DNA from: Tamarix chinensis
Taxonomy: Eukaryota; Streptophyta; Magnoliopsida; Caryophyllales; Tamaricaceae
Direction: 5' to 3'
Length of the DNA stretch: 64,000 nt
Assembly (NCBI GenBank): GCA_030549775.1
Contig: CM060171.1
Coordinates: 8,615,289-8,679,288, forward strand
The translations under genes and the position numbers were made by a program. The notes under the pieces are model-generated. The model saw only the letters and a list, made by a program, of their open reading frames with translations, was not told the origin of the DNA and searched no databases. Of this stretch, positions 50,861 to 63,031 are shown piece by piece. Every line of letters begins with the position of its first letter. Position 1 is the stretch's first letter.

Positions 50861-52382
50861 AAATATTATTAAACTACTTAAAATTTTTGTAGCTACTTTT
50901 ATTAGTAGTAGCTTGATTAACTACTTTGAGAATATTGACCATACTTCACTTATAAAAGTAATATTACTATTCTTAGCCCTAATGGTAAGGTAAAGAATAG
51001 GGGTAAGGTAGAAAAGAATAGTGTTTCGGTCGGAGGAAAAGTAACCCCAGTTTTCCCTCTTATAGGCGAGTCAAGTCGACACCCGGAGGAGGTGTAGGAG
51101 CGTGCTCCAAGACCGGTGTCGTGTTAGGTAAGGACGAAGCTATGGCCTTGTGTTATGTGTGATGTATGGTGTGGGTGAATGATGAACATGCCATGTTGAT
51201 GTGTATTATGCATGCGTTATGAATAACCTGTTTTGTATAGCGCAGTGTGGATCATGAGGTATGTTGTGTGGGCCTTGTACTATACGTGTATGACATGTTC
51301 CATGTTTAATGTTGATGTTGATGATGTGACTTGTTTTGGCCCTCTAGGACATGCATGCTAGGGTTTTGGGTAGCATGAAATGATAATAAAGGAACAACGG
51401 GGAAGTGGACGTTTGGGAAGTTTGCATGGGGGGACTAGACCTTACATGTGAAAAGTTGATTTGGGTTGTAAGTAAGAGCTTGGAGAGTCTTGGAATGATT
51501 GGTGACTTGGTATGAGAAATAGTACGTAAGTTGGTGCGTAAGAGACCTTATTAGGGTTTTATGTATAAGTGGGCGTTGGGGAGTCTGCATGGTTTATTTG
51601 AATTACGCATGGGGATGAATCTTACGTGAGGAAAGTTGATTTAGGGCGTAAATGAGATAATGTCAAAGTTATGGGTCCATTGGATACTTTGATGTAAAAT
51701 AGTACGTGGGCGGATGTAAGGGTATCTAAGGGACCCAATTAGGGTTTTTGGGAGGAAATTAGCAATTTGAAGGGTACCAGGGTAAAAATGATCAAGGAGG
51801 GATGGAGTATGGGGTTGAGAGTGAGAGTCCACTTGTATGAAGGATGAGTATGGGCTTCTAAATGAGAGAAGAGGTTTTGGGGCAAAGAGGGGAGGTTACT
51901 TAGGGGAGGAAGTAAAGTGCTAGGGTTTGGCGTGGTCAACTAGGGTTTGGCGGTCACCTACGGAGTTGGGGAAATAAAGGGATATAGTTTGGAAATTTCT
52001 TAGTAGAGACGGGATGCGAGACAAGGAACAAGGTAAAGTTAGGATGAGTAAGGAAGAGTTGGGCCATGTAGGCCCAAAGCAGGGTTTTCCAAGGAGGAGC
52101 CCTAGAGGGGTGAGGACACGCGGGACCGATACCGTGGTGTTAGGGTGATACCTACATTCTCGGGAAGAGTGTGCCTTTACTACGTTTCCTTATGTATAAG
52201 AGTAAAAGGGAATGGATGTCGGGGTGTGATAAGGGGCGCAGGAGTCTCAAGATATGGGACGGCCCCCTGGGGAGGAAAGAAGTAGAGAGTAGTAGACATG
52301 CATGTCAAGGGTGGAACCTTATTTAATAATACATGAATAAGACATTAATTACTTAAAGAGTAAGATTGTTGAGCCGGGCCCA

Positions 52383-52725
52383 GACCGATCCACCGGCATA
52401 ATAGTGGCCAGGTGCCGGGGTGCCCTAGAGACCGATCCACCGGCGTATAATAGTGGTTAGGTGCGTTCTGCCCTATACGTGACCGATCCACGGCTATAAT
52501 AGTGGGGGATCCCGAGCTCAACAAACCAAACAGTATGTTGTAATTAAATCATGGGAAAGATACTATATACTTACAGTGGAACACCATGAGAGTCGGGGCC
52601 AGACCGATCCACCGGCATAATAGTGGCCAGGAGCGTTGTGCCCTGGAGACCGATCCACCGGCATATAATAGTGGTTAGGTGCGTTCTGCCCTATAAGTGA
52701 CCAATCCACCGGCTATAATAGTGGG
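52383..52725 (+). repeat. CCACCGG...ATAATAGTGG module array in element C
   Basis: Six modules starting near 52383, 52430, 52481, 52602, 52648 and 52699. Units are 47-51 bp, in two triplets around a spacer of about 120 bp. This is the cleanest copy of the array in the window. Confidence 0.93.
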
Positions 52726-53447
52726 GTTCCCGTACTCTCATGGATTTATAACGATTATGATGTGAATCGACTAATTATCAGAGTTATGAAAAGAAGAAGT
52801 TGGATTGGGCCATAACCGACCTACAACATCCATAATATTACATGTTGCTTTTGTGATTGTGTTGTGTGTGTTATGTTGTATGATGGTATGCTTGGCCTTA
52901 GCGCACCTGCGCCCTTACTTAGTACTGGACCCGTACTGATACTACCTTGATTGACTGGGTCCTGTGATGATCCACCAATGGTGGGGAGCAGACCTATGAT
53001 GCAGGTTGATCAGTTACTAAATTGGGGTGGAAGGCTTGATCTGAGTGAGTAAGCGGTTCGGATATTTACCCTTCGAAAATTGTGTGGTTTAATCGTATTT
53101 GTCTTTGGAGGTTACAAGTGTTGTATTTAATTTTTCGAGGGTTTTATCGTACTTTGCTATTCCGTTATTTTAAGTATTCTGATATATGGGCCTTTTAAAT
53201 TGTATTTCGGAATGTAACTTTGACCTTCGCACCCTGATCCCGTAAAACTTGTGCTTTATGAAGGATTTGTTCTGGTTTTATTCTTTTAGCCTTAGCACTT
53301 AGTATCGGGTCGGTAGGTATGAACCGGTCTGGTACTAAGTGTGGTGGTAATACCCCCGAGTTTACGGTTTTTAATTCTTTCGCTCCCGCTACAACTTTTG
53401 ATTTAAACGAAATTTTTCTGTAGTAAATTTGGGGGTGTTACAAATAT

Positions 53448-54418
53448 AATTTAAAATGGATATTTTATTATCTATAAACATTCATATAAAAGATACATTA
53501 TAAATATAAATAAATATTCACCCTTATTACCCTCCTACCAAATGACTTATGAGTTGTATCTCTGTCCGAAGTGACCCTAAATGCATTTACGCGACTTGAT
53601 TCAACTCATGGACACATTCTCATGCATTTAGAACTTTCTAAAACCACACTTCAACACTAATATCACACATCACATGCTTCAAATCACAAATCAAACCATC
53701 TTACATACTCCAAATCCTCACTTATAACCCAAGGCATTCCGAACATGTTAGCTTTAAATGATAAAGCTGATTCCACATGCATAAAATACCATTCACAACC
53801 CATGAAAGTTAATGTATCATAATGTAATTCACAAGGTAACACTTGGAAATACACAAAAATGTCTTGATGGGCATAAAGACCCTAGGTCAAGGGTTATAAG
53901 GCACATCTAAACCCATTTTCATGTTTTAACATAACAATCATGCCATCATACCTTTCTACAACAAGTATCATGCTTTAACAATAGAAATGAAATGAAATAG
54001 TGAGTATAACACAACATGAAACATCATGTTGGTTAGCACATTAAAACCTATTTTCTAAGTGCAAAGTGTGTTTACCAAGTGCAAAAATCTTCAAGTAAAA
54101 AGAAAAAAGAATACCAATAGCTCAAGACCACCTCCTTGCAACCTTTATTAACTTAAAAATAATTAAAATAAAGTTTTAGAAAAAAAAATCTTTTTGAACC
54201 ATAATAATACATAAAACATAAATGAAAGGCTGGAAAAAAAATCAAACCCCCCTCTCTTGAAGGGGTGAGATTAAGAGAAGTGAAATCAAGGGTTTTCAAC
54301 CACTTACATTTAACCTTAACCCATTGTTGCATTAAGATAAACAATAATAAGTTAAAGAAAAGGGTTATAAAGAAGAGAACATAAGAAAAAATAGGAAAGC
54401 ATAACACATGGGGATTGG
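53448..54418. other. Spacer between elements C and G, nothing recognised
   Basis: AT-rich unique-looking DNA. No open frame with a known product, no RNA gene and no clean repeat could be supported. Confidence 0.5.
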
Positions 54419-54765
54419 TGTAATATCCCAAAAATTTACTTAGCCTAATCCCACATCATTAACACCCTAATTTGATTCTAATCTCAAGAAATATTATTTT
54501 AGCCTTAACCTAATTTCTTAATTTAAAAACTTTAAGTGAATCCAAAACCTTGAATCAAATAAGTTGTAATTCGTAAACTAAAATCAAAACCTGCTAAAAT
54601 TTCTACTAATCCTAATTATTTATGCCTAATCCAAAATCATCTAAACTAATCCTCCAATCCTTCTCTTTTTCTTTCTTTCTTCTCCTCCTTCCATCAACCT
54701 TAAGCTGTAGCAATTGAAATTATTGCAACTTGCACCCTCCCCACTTGCTCCATCACCCATCACCT

Positions 54766-54869
54766 TTCTCCTCCTCCTCCTCATCCTCCTCCTCCTCCTC
54801 CTCCTCCTCCTCCTCCTTCTTCTCCTCCTCCTTCTTCTTCTTCTTCTTCTTCTTCTTCTTCTTCTTCCA
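54766..54869. repeat. CTC/CTT trinucleotide microsatellite in element G
   Basis: (CTC)n passing into (CTT)n. Frames reading poly-Leu, poly-Ser or poly-Phe across it are artefacts. Confidence 0.95.
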
Positions 54870-56204
54870 TCTCTACAGACCTACACACCCTATGCGCATA
54901 TCCTACACACTCCATTTTCTCTTTTCATTTTACTTCTCATGCAACACACCTACACACAACCATCACCACCCTCACCCTACAGCTACTTCCCTACTCCTCA
55001 CCATCCTTTTCAACCGTCAACATTAACATCATCACCTTGCAGCCAAACCATCACCATCATCATCGTCGCACGCCTCCTTGTTTTTTTTTCTTTCTTTCTT
55101 TCCCAATTCACACCACACATGTGCACATGTATGTGTGTATATATATATATACACTACACACTCTTCTTCTCTTCTCTTTATTTTGCCTCCATTATTCCCA
55201 TCTTTGTGTCTAAGACATTGCCCAAGCACTCCCTCTTCCTTCACCTTTCTTCCTTCTCTTTTCTTCTTTCCTCCTCCTTCTTTCCCTATTTTTGCCCTAT
55301 GCGCCACCCATTCCACCATCGTACACCACCTCAACCACTACTTGCCGCCCATTAGCTAGTGGTTCAACACCAAGGTTACTCCAACCTTCCCCAACACCAT
55401 TGCGGTCATCACCGCTGACCACGGCTCTTTTTCCTTCTTTTTCTCTCATCCGTCACATTTTTGTAGAGCGCACGGCCATGCAACACTAAAAATTTTCTAT
55501 CGCACAGTCCTACACCTTTACATACTGCTATGCGTGATCTTTTCTCTCGGCCTAAACCGCCTGTAGCACGTACAACTCAGTACTGCCTAGCATGTGTGAT
55601 CTTTTCTCTTGATGAGGACTACACGGCCTAGCACAGTCGTTGCAACTTTTATTTTGGTTGTGCACACCATTTTTACCCCAAACCTTGTCCAAACACCACT
55701 AAATTTTATTTAGCTCCACCACACATTCTACGTCACATCTCACAGACCTTTATCCATGAATCCCTCTCATTGACTTACCTTAATACCTAATCATTCTCTT
55801 CTAAGATTGCACACCATGAAATCTTACAACGTGTATACTAGTAGAAGATAGAGTACTAGACTAGTTGCTTATACTACTGCATTATTATTTTTTTATATTA
55901 ATTTGATATATCTCTTACATTATGATAATTTTGATATTGTGTTATTATTACAATATTATGATATACATTATGTCATATATGTGATTAGATATTGATTTAT
56001 TATATATATTAGTTATGATAATTTTTATTTTTCTATATATGATATAGTAGATTAGGAATAAGATTTAGTGCTTAGAGTATTATTGGTAAAGATTATATGA
56101 TAATTAGGGTTTTTGTTATGTTGGTTATATGTGTTTCATGACATTATTGATATATGATATAACATGTGTTGATTATGATATTTTGTGATGATATGAATAT
56201 TATG

Positions 56205-56830
56205 TTGAAAGGATGTAAGAATGGGTGAGAAGTACCATTATATTATAATTTTGTTGTAATAATATAATATTTGTAGAAATACATCTTATAGTATGAAATA
56301 TGGGATTAAGGATATTATGTTATTGAAAGAAAGTAAAAATGGGTAAGAGGTACCATTATGTTATGATTTTGTTGTGATTATGTCATAATTGTGGAAATAC
56401 ATCTTATGGTATGAAATATAGGCTTAAGGATCTTATGTTATTGAAAAAAAGTAAGAATGGGTGAGAGGTATCATTATGTTATGATTTTGTTGTGATAATG
56501 TTATGAAATATGGGCTTAAGGATATTATGTTATTGAAAGAAAGTAAGAATGGGTGAGAGGTATCATTATGTTATGATTTTGTTGTGATAATGGAATGAAA
56601 TATAGGCTTAAGGATATTATGTTATTGAAAGAAAGTAAGAATGGGTGAGATGTACCATTATGTTATGATTTTATTGTGATAATGTCATATTTGTGGAAAT
56701 ATTTCTTATGGTATGAAATATGGGCTTAAGGATATTATACTATTAAAAGAAAGTAAGAATGGATAGGGGGTACCATTATTATTTTGTTATGATAATATCA
56801 TTTTTGTGAAAATATATCTTATGGTATGAA
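56205..56830. repeat. Tandem repeat of about 90-118 bp in element G
   Basis: Six copies, each with GAAAGTAAGAATGGGTGAGA then GGTACCATTATGTTATGATT and a GAAATATGGGCTTAAGGATA block. Two middle copies lack the AAATACATCTTATGGT part, so two unit lengths alternate, which suggests unequal recombination. Confidence 0.92.
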
Positions 56831-57027
56831 ATATGGGTTAAATGAGTTTTGATAAATGGACTTAATAATTCTCATAAAGTATGATGATAAATTGTGGACT
56901 TGAAAAATAATATGTATAGAAGGTACAAGATTTTATAAAATAAAGATAATTACTTGTGCTTAAGGGTAATTTGGTCATCATGGGGTAATAAGTTTTTTTT
57001 GGTATATTATGTGTTAGGTGGATTAAA

Positions 57028-57030
<3 letters not shown>

Positions 57031-57089
<59 letters not shown>
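57031..57089. repeat. AAT microsatellite in element G
   Basis: About 20 uninterrupted AAT units. Confidence 0.97.
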
Positions 57090-57624
57090 GCATGAGGAAT
57101 TCTTGGTAGTATTATTATTTTTTGGGGTCCTTAAATGATTTAATGAATACTTTGGGGAAAAATATCTTACAATGATAATATCATTATTTCATATGTAAAA
57201 TCTAGAGGTTCTTCGAACTCTGAATATGTTGTTAATGTTTGACCTTATGAGGTTATCTATTGGAATTGGTAATCATGTAAATTTCATGGGAAGTGTTATG
57301 AAAAATATGTAGAATTAGGTTTTAGAGATTTCTATGAATAATACATTGGGATGGGATGATTAATATATGTGTATGGGAACCAGATCGTGCATTTTGGGTA
57401 TGATAATAATGATGGGATTTGGAGATGTTATAATATAAATTGTGTGGAATAATCAATATGGGAGAATGAATACTAAATGGTGTGTAATTAAAGTTTGAAA
57501 GGACTTGGACCTATACTATATGTATATCTATTTTAATGTATTCTATGCCTAAGAATTAATCTTGAATACAATATTAATCACTTAAAGTAAAAAAACACGT
57601 GAGTAGGGCTAAGGTGATCTATTG

Positions 57625-57662
<38 letters not shown>

Positions 57663-57668
57663 GTATGT

Positions 57669-57980
57669 ATTCTCGTTCACCATGGAGAATAGTGGCTCGG
57701 GAGCATTTTGCCCCAAGAAGATGTTTTTGATCTCCATTCCACCGGGAAAAATAGTGGATCGAGAGCATTTTGCCCCAAGAAGATACTTCATTCCATTCCA
57801 ATGGATTAAAAATATTAGGGTCCCTACTCATTGTGAGGTGAAAATGTAACATTATAACCTATGAAAAAGATAGTAATGATTTAAAGTGGAAGAATACGTG
57901 AGTTAAGACCAATGTGATCTATTTTTCTATATATATATGTGTGTGTATATTCCCCTTCCACCAGGAAGAATAGTGGTTCA
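57669..57980 (+). repeat. Module array in element G, interrupted
   Basis: Diverged modules: CACCATGGAGAATAGTGGCT, CCACCGGGAAAAATAGTGG and CCACCAGGAAGAATAGTGG, with the linker GGAGCATTTTGCCCCAAGAAG. The array stops at 57982 and resumes at 61308 with GGGAGTGTTTTACCCCAAGA, exactly where the nested LTR sits. Confidence 0.85.
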
Positions 57981-57982
57981 GG

Positions 57983-60900
57983 TGTAATACCCCATTTTTA
58001 ACTAGTTATAATTATGTGTAATTAATTACATAAATTATTGTAGAACATTTTATAGCCTCAAGATTGTTTTGGGTGATTCGATAGTAATTGCGATTTTGCG
58101 GCTAGGTGTACTTTGCATATAAAATATTGTTTATATATGTGAACTTTTAAGTTAAAACTTATAAAATATTCTTATAAAATTCTATTTAGGTCCTAAATGT
58201 GTTTAAATGTAAATATAAAAAATTTTGGTTTAATTTTATTCGTGTTTGTTATCCCTTTTGAATTTCATATGCAAAATATATGATTAAGGTATGCTAGCTA
58301 AATATCATTTCAAATGTGTGTTAAAAATTATGAAAACTTATATTTAGGCTTTAAATGATTAAATAAGATGATTTGAAAAGTTTCATGATTTTAGGAATAG
58401 TTTTGGTATTTATGTTAGTAATTACCTTGTAAGCTTGTTAATTAATCGTCATTTCAATATTTTATATATCAAACCTTGTTTTAAATTCATAAAATTTTAC
58501 ATTTAAGTTTAAAATATTATTTTAAGGGTTTTAATAAATTTTCATAATTTTTTGAGCTTTTTTGCTATTTTTATTAATTTTATCTTCTTTATTGATCTTT
58601 TCACCACTAAAAATAATATATAAATCCTAAAATTACTGTTCATGCACGAAATTACTTCCCTACACTTCCATGATCAGATTTTGTATCAAATTGACCATTT
58701 TATTATTCATTCAACCAAAATTTGAGCCAAAGTTACTTTCTTACACTTTCTACCTATGCTAGTTGTATCACTTTGGCTTTTCTTGCACTCAACCTTCTTC
58801 ACTGGCATTCCCCATGCTTAAAGCTGACTTTGGACCTACACACCATCACCTCCCCCATCCTTTTATTGATTGATTGGTTTTCATAACTTCATTTAAACCT
58901 AACTACACTCCATCACCTTACACACTCAACCACTACCTTGTCCTTTATCATTCAAGTGTTGAACAAGCTACCTCCCCCCTTCTTATGGCTACATATTTTT
59001 GGTTCCTCCATACCCTAATTATACCCCATTTGTCTTTCTTTGTTTTCATTCAGCATTTGTCTCATTTTCTCCTCTTGGTTTCTCCCACCTTTCACTTCAT
59101 TTTGGTTATTTTTGCTAAGTATTCTGAAGCTTTGTTGAACTTATAACCAAGACCCATCCTCCTCTATTTATCCTTATTCTCTTGTTTTCACTTCTAAATT
59201 TCCTTATATATAGCCTTTATTTATTTTTAAATAAGTAAAGAAGGTTAGATTTTTGGTTAAATTGTGAAGTTGTCATCTTTTGTCTTCTCCTCTTGTGTCT
59301 CCATCTTTCGAAGGCATTGATATTCTATTGAAGGTTCTTTGTGTTATTTTTCTTTTTGTTCTTGGAAATAGGTAAACCATATGCTCCTACTAAATATATA
59401 TAAATCATGTGATAGCATGTTTAAAGTTTCTTATGTTATGCTTAAGTGTAATTTATACTTTCTTATAATCTCATAAAAAAAGTATACATGCATCATGTAT
59501 TGTTATTAATTTCTCTAAGTGTGTGACCATATATTTTTTATACAAGGGTATGTTAAATTTATGTATTTTAAATATATGTATGATAACACAATAAAATAGG
59601 GTTGCTTGTGTTAAAATAATTATGCATGATGGTAGTTTTACGTGCTAAATGAGCTTAATTATGTTTTAGGGGCAAAATGGTATTTTTGTCACTCCTAAAA
59701 AATTATAGAATTTTTATTTTATATTAATGTACCTATTTTAATGTTATTTACTCATACCATGAATTTTGCTTAATTATAATAACAATTGGTATTAAAGTAG
59801 GAAACAATTGAGTAAATAATATATCATGACATTTTGGTCATTTATGACTTATTATGCCTCAAGATGTGAATAATTGGAATAATACGACCTTAATGGATTC
59901 CTAGGTTAACCTTAAAGTTAACTTTGATTTTGGTTTGGATTGTTGACCTTTTGATCGACTTGAATAATTGGAAATAAAATAAAAATGGTTAAGAATGAAA
60001 TTGGAATCATTATGCATTATGTGATATTTTATGATCACCTTATTAAGATATTAATATTTAAAGTGGAAGACCTCGAGATTTGGGAATGGTTTCTCTCTAG
60101 GGGTAGCTACCCTAGAGAAAAAGGTTGGTTTTCTGGTGTGCCGGTTGTGTCCTAGTAAGGCCCTAATCTACTCTATAGGTGACCTACCGGCCCCATAGGG
60201 GGTATCGATACTTATGGATTAGGTGTCCTAGGATGGGAGGATATTGTGTTGCTTTGTTGCACCAATATGACCATAGTACTTTTATGTCTCTGGGTTACAA
60301 GTTGGGATGATACCATGTTGCTTTAGTGCTCTAGTATGACCGGTGTACTTTTATGTCTCTAGGTTATTATTTGTATCCCCTCGAGTAATTAAAATATAAA
60401 TAATTATTGTATGAGGATTTAAATGGATTATTGTAATTTATCAATTTGGTAGTTGCCTCCGTACACTACTTGGTTTTGGTATGTTGGTTTGATAGTTGTA
60501 TTCGTGCACTATTTAGATTTGGTGTATTGGTTTGTAATTGTCTCAGTGATTTCCTTATCATGTTATAAGTGGAATAGATGTGGTTATTGTGAAAAGGCTT
60601 AATTGTGGTTTGGTGTTTTTCTTTTCGTGGAACACTCTTGATATAATTGGATTAATTAAATAATTGTAATAAGGTTAAGTTGGATGTGATGGACATGTGG
60701 CATATGGTATGATATGAGTTATGGTATGAATATGGTACTTCACTATGGTATGTACTATTTAACGTATTATGACATGATACTTTGTGTTACCTTCTATGTG
60801 CTCCATGTGATATTTACATGTTTAGTATTGCATATTGGTTTACTCAGTACCGTTGTACTGATGGGTTCCGTTTTATGGTCCCCTACCTATTCAATGGGCA

Positions 60901-61307
60901 GTCTTTACCTTGCAAGAGTATTTTAAGGGTACAACTTGATGGCTTTTGGTAGGGGTTGAGAGTTAGGAATATCTGGTGTCTATTTCGGAATCTTTTGATC
61001 TGGATATCTTTCGGACTCTTATGTCCCCTTATGTATTTCTTTTCTTTGTCAGTTGTAACTCTTTTGTTTAATCTTGTGTTATCAAAACAATTTAATATTG
61101 TAATGAAACCTATCTCTTCTTCTTATCCATTGTTATTCTTAATTTAAGCGGATAAACATTTTAGCCATAACACTTAGTGTAATAAAATTAGAGGAACCGG
61201 ACTTATACTAAGTGTGGCGGTAATACCCTACGTTTTTTTATTGGCTTAGCTTCCGCAATCAACTCTTTTTAAAGAAATTTTCAAGTGTTAAAAATGGGGG
61301 TGTTACA
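57983..61307 (+). mobile_element. Nested 3.3-kb solo-LTR-like element E, TSD TCAGG/TCGGG
   Basis: It starts TGTAATACCCCATTTTTAAC and ends AATGGGGGTGTTACA. The target duplications are TCAGG (57978-57982) and TCGGG (61308-61312), differing by one base. Removing the element and one pentamer restores the host module linker. It contains a TATA-like TATATATAGCC (about 59205), the CAGTAC/GTACTG hairpin (60845-60860) and the CACTTAGTGT/ATACTAAGTG hairpin (61171-61214). Elements D and H are diverged relatives. No coding sequence. Confidence 0.93.
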
Positions 61308-62739
61308 TCGGGAGTGTTTTACCCCAAGAAAATATTTTTAATCTTCATTCTATAAAAAAGAATAGTGGCTCAGGTATGTTATCCTTAAGATGGTGTTTCA
61401 GATCATTCCACCGGTTTAAGAATAGTGGGGTTCATACACTCAATGTATATAAATGAATGAAAATGGATTATATATAATAAAGGAATCTGGATCATTTTTC
61501 TATCTTATGAGATGTTTCATTTATTTGGTTATTCACTTATTATCTAATGTGAAAGCATGTGCTATTTGCATCCCTATTTCGATAGTATTGTTCTCTTACT
61601 CAGTACGTAGCATATTGACTGCCCATTTTGTGGACGTTGCTCATTTCCACGAGTAGGGGTCTAGAATCTTATGTGCAGATCTCAGAAGATCAGCTAGATG
61701 ATTATGCAACCTATGATGCCCTATGTAGGGATGAGAGACTTCATTTGTGTTAGGAATTAAGTGAAGAGTAATTGTTATCTGTTCGATGTATTTAACTATA
61801 TATATTTTGTATTGTTAACTCGGAGTTATGCTCCAAACTCATTATTATACTATAAATATTCTTTTGTTTCTATTTTTTTTACTTTAAATATTTTAGCCTT
61901 GTGATTGATGTAAGGATGGTTGTATAAGCCAGAATTATGTCGATCATGGCAGTAACCCTAAATATTTTACTTAATTACTTTTGCTGCAAAATAAAAATTT
62001 TCAGTGGTAAAAATTGGAGTGTTATAATCGAGAAATGGAAGAAAAAGGAGAGAAAATTCTTAGAACATTTATAGTTTCTCTTGCAAATGAAAGGAAAATA
62101 CGTGAGGAGGGAATGTAAAGAACAAGAACTAATTCTCTACTAGCGAAGGATAGAAGGGAATAGGAAATGATTTTTAATAACTCAATGGAGTCCAAGTTTA
62201 GGAGATGACAATTTAGGATGACTAGGGATCTCTTGTACAAAAAATCCCCCAAATGAGATAATAAAGAAGAAATGGAGGGAAGTAGGACCTAACAACAATT
62301 TCTACTACTAGATGATCACCTACTTGAGGAATATATGGAGAAGACGAAGATAGAGAGTAACTTTTACAAGTTAAAATATTATAAAAAGTGCACAAAATTA
62401 ACTTTAGGGGTAAAATATTGTTTGATCTTTAAAAAAAATGGTAAATAATTGTAAAAATGGCCATAAACTCTTTAAGAATAATGTATACTTAAAGTATATC
62501 AAATTATGAGATTATATAAGCATCAAAAAGAGTTTTGAATTAAAAGATTATAGGCCTTAGTCTTTCCAACAAATTAAATAGATTATTTTTGGTCTATCGG
62601 TTGTCTAACTCTTCTAAACTAGAAAAGTTAAATCATAAAACCACTAGTGGATTGTTTTCCAAACCAATCAACTAATTTTTTTGGTCAAAAAAATACTTTC
62701 TTAAATTATTTTTAAGACACTTTGCAATATATATATATA

Positions 62740-63031
62740 TATTAGAGTTCTATACTTTTGCTTAATTTCCTACATGTATTTGAATATTTAGGGACTATTA
62801 AGGTCTTGTTCTTGTGAATGTTTTGCTTAATATCTATGTATCATTTCTTGCGCACTTTACTCTACTTTTGATTCTTAGACTTTTATCTAATATGGGATGT
62901 ACAACCGATGCCTATCCTATGTTAGGTGTGGTGATAATACCCTATGTTTTCCTAATTGTTTAATATTTTTCCATTTTCATAATGTTTTTAAAATAAATTT
63001 TTTTAGTAGTAAAAAATAGGGGGATGTTATA
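62740..63031 (+). mobile_element. 3' end of an LTR related to 3870-4429 (element F2)
   Basis: It aligns with the end of element F1. It contains the hairpin AATATGGGAT (62889-62898) / ATCCTATGTT (62914-62923), then GTGTGGTGATAATACCC, and ends GGGGGATGTTATA at 63031. The 5' part, somewhere in 62027-62740, is not defined. Confidence 0.65.

Larger units (their letters stand above)
54419..62026 (+). mobile_element. Long LTR-like element G, split by a nested LTR
   Basis: It starts TGTAATATCCCAAAAATTTAC and ends TTGGAGTGTTATA. Without the nested element (57983-61307) and one copy of its target duplication it is about 4.3 kb. It has the family layout: a CT-rich tract with CTC/CTT runs (54660-55480), tandem repeats (56205-56830), an AAT run (57031-57089), module array (57669-57980, resuming 61308-61440), a decayed CAGTAC hairpin (about 61600), and the terminus. 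The flanking pentamers ATTGG and ATCGA match at only 3 of 5, so the duplication is eroded or an end is misplaced. Confidence 0.75.

Noticed and set aside
52383..52725. Regularly spaced repeats that might suggest a CRISPR array
   Set aside because: This is a plant genome. Units and linkers are both repetitive, and the array recurs inside LTRs.
54714..55359. A 213-codon frame with a poly-Leu start and overlapping frames
   Set aside because: Produced by the CTC/CTT microsatellite and CT-rich tract of element G. No conserved domain.
57622..57849. Frames on both strands near the TA/GTAT run
   Set aside because: Microsatellite plus LTR module array; no product is plausible.
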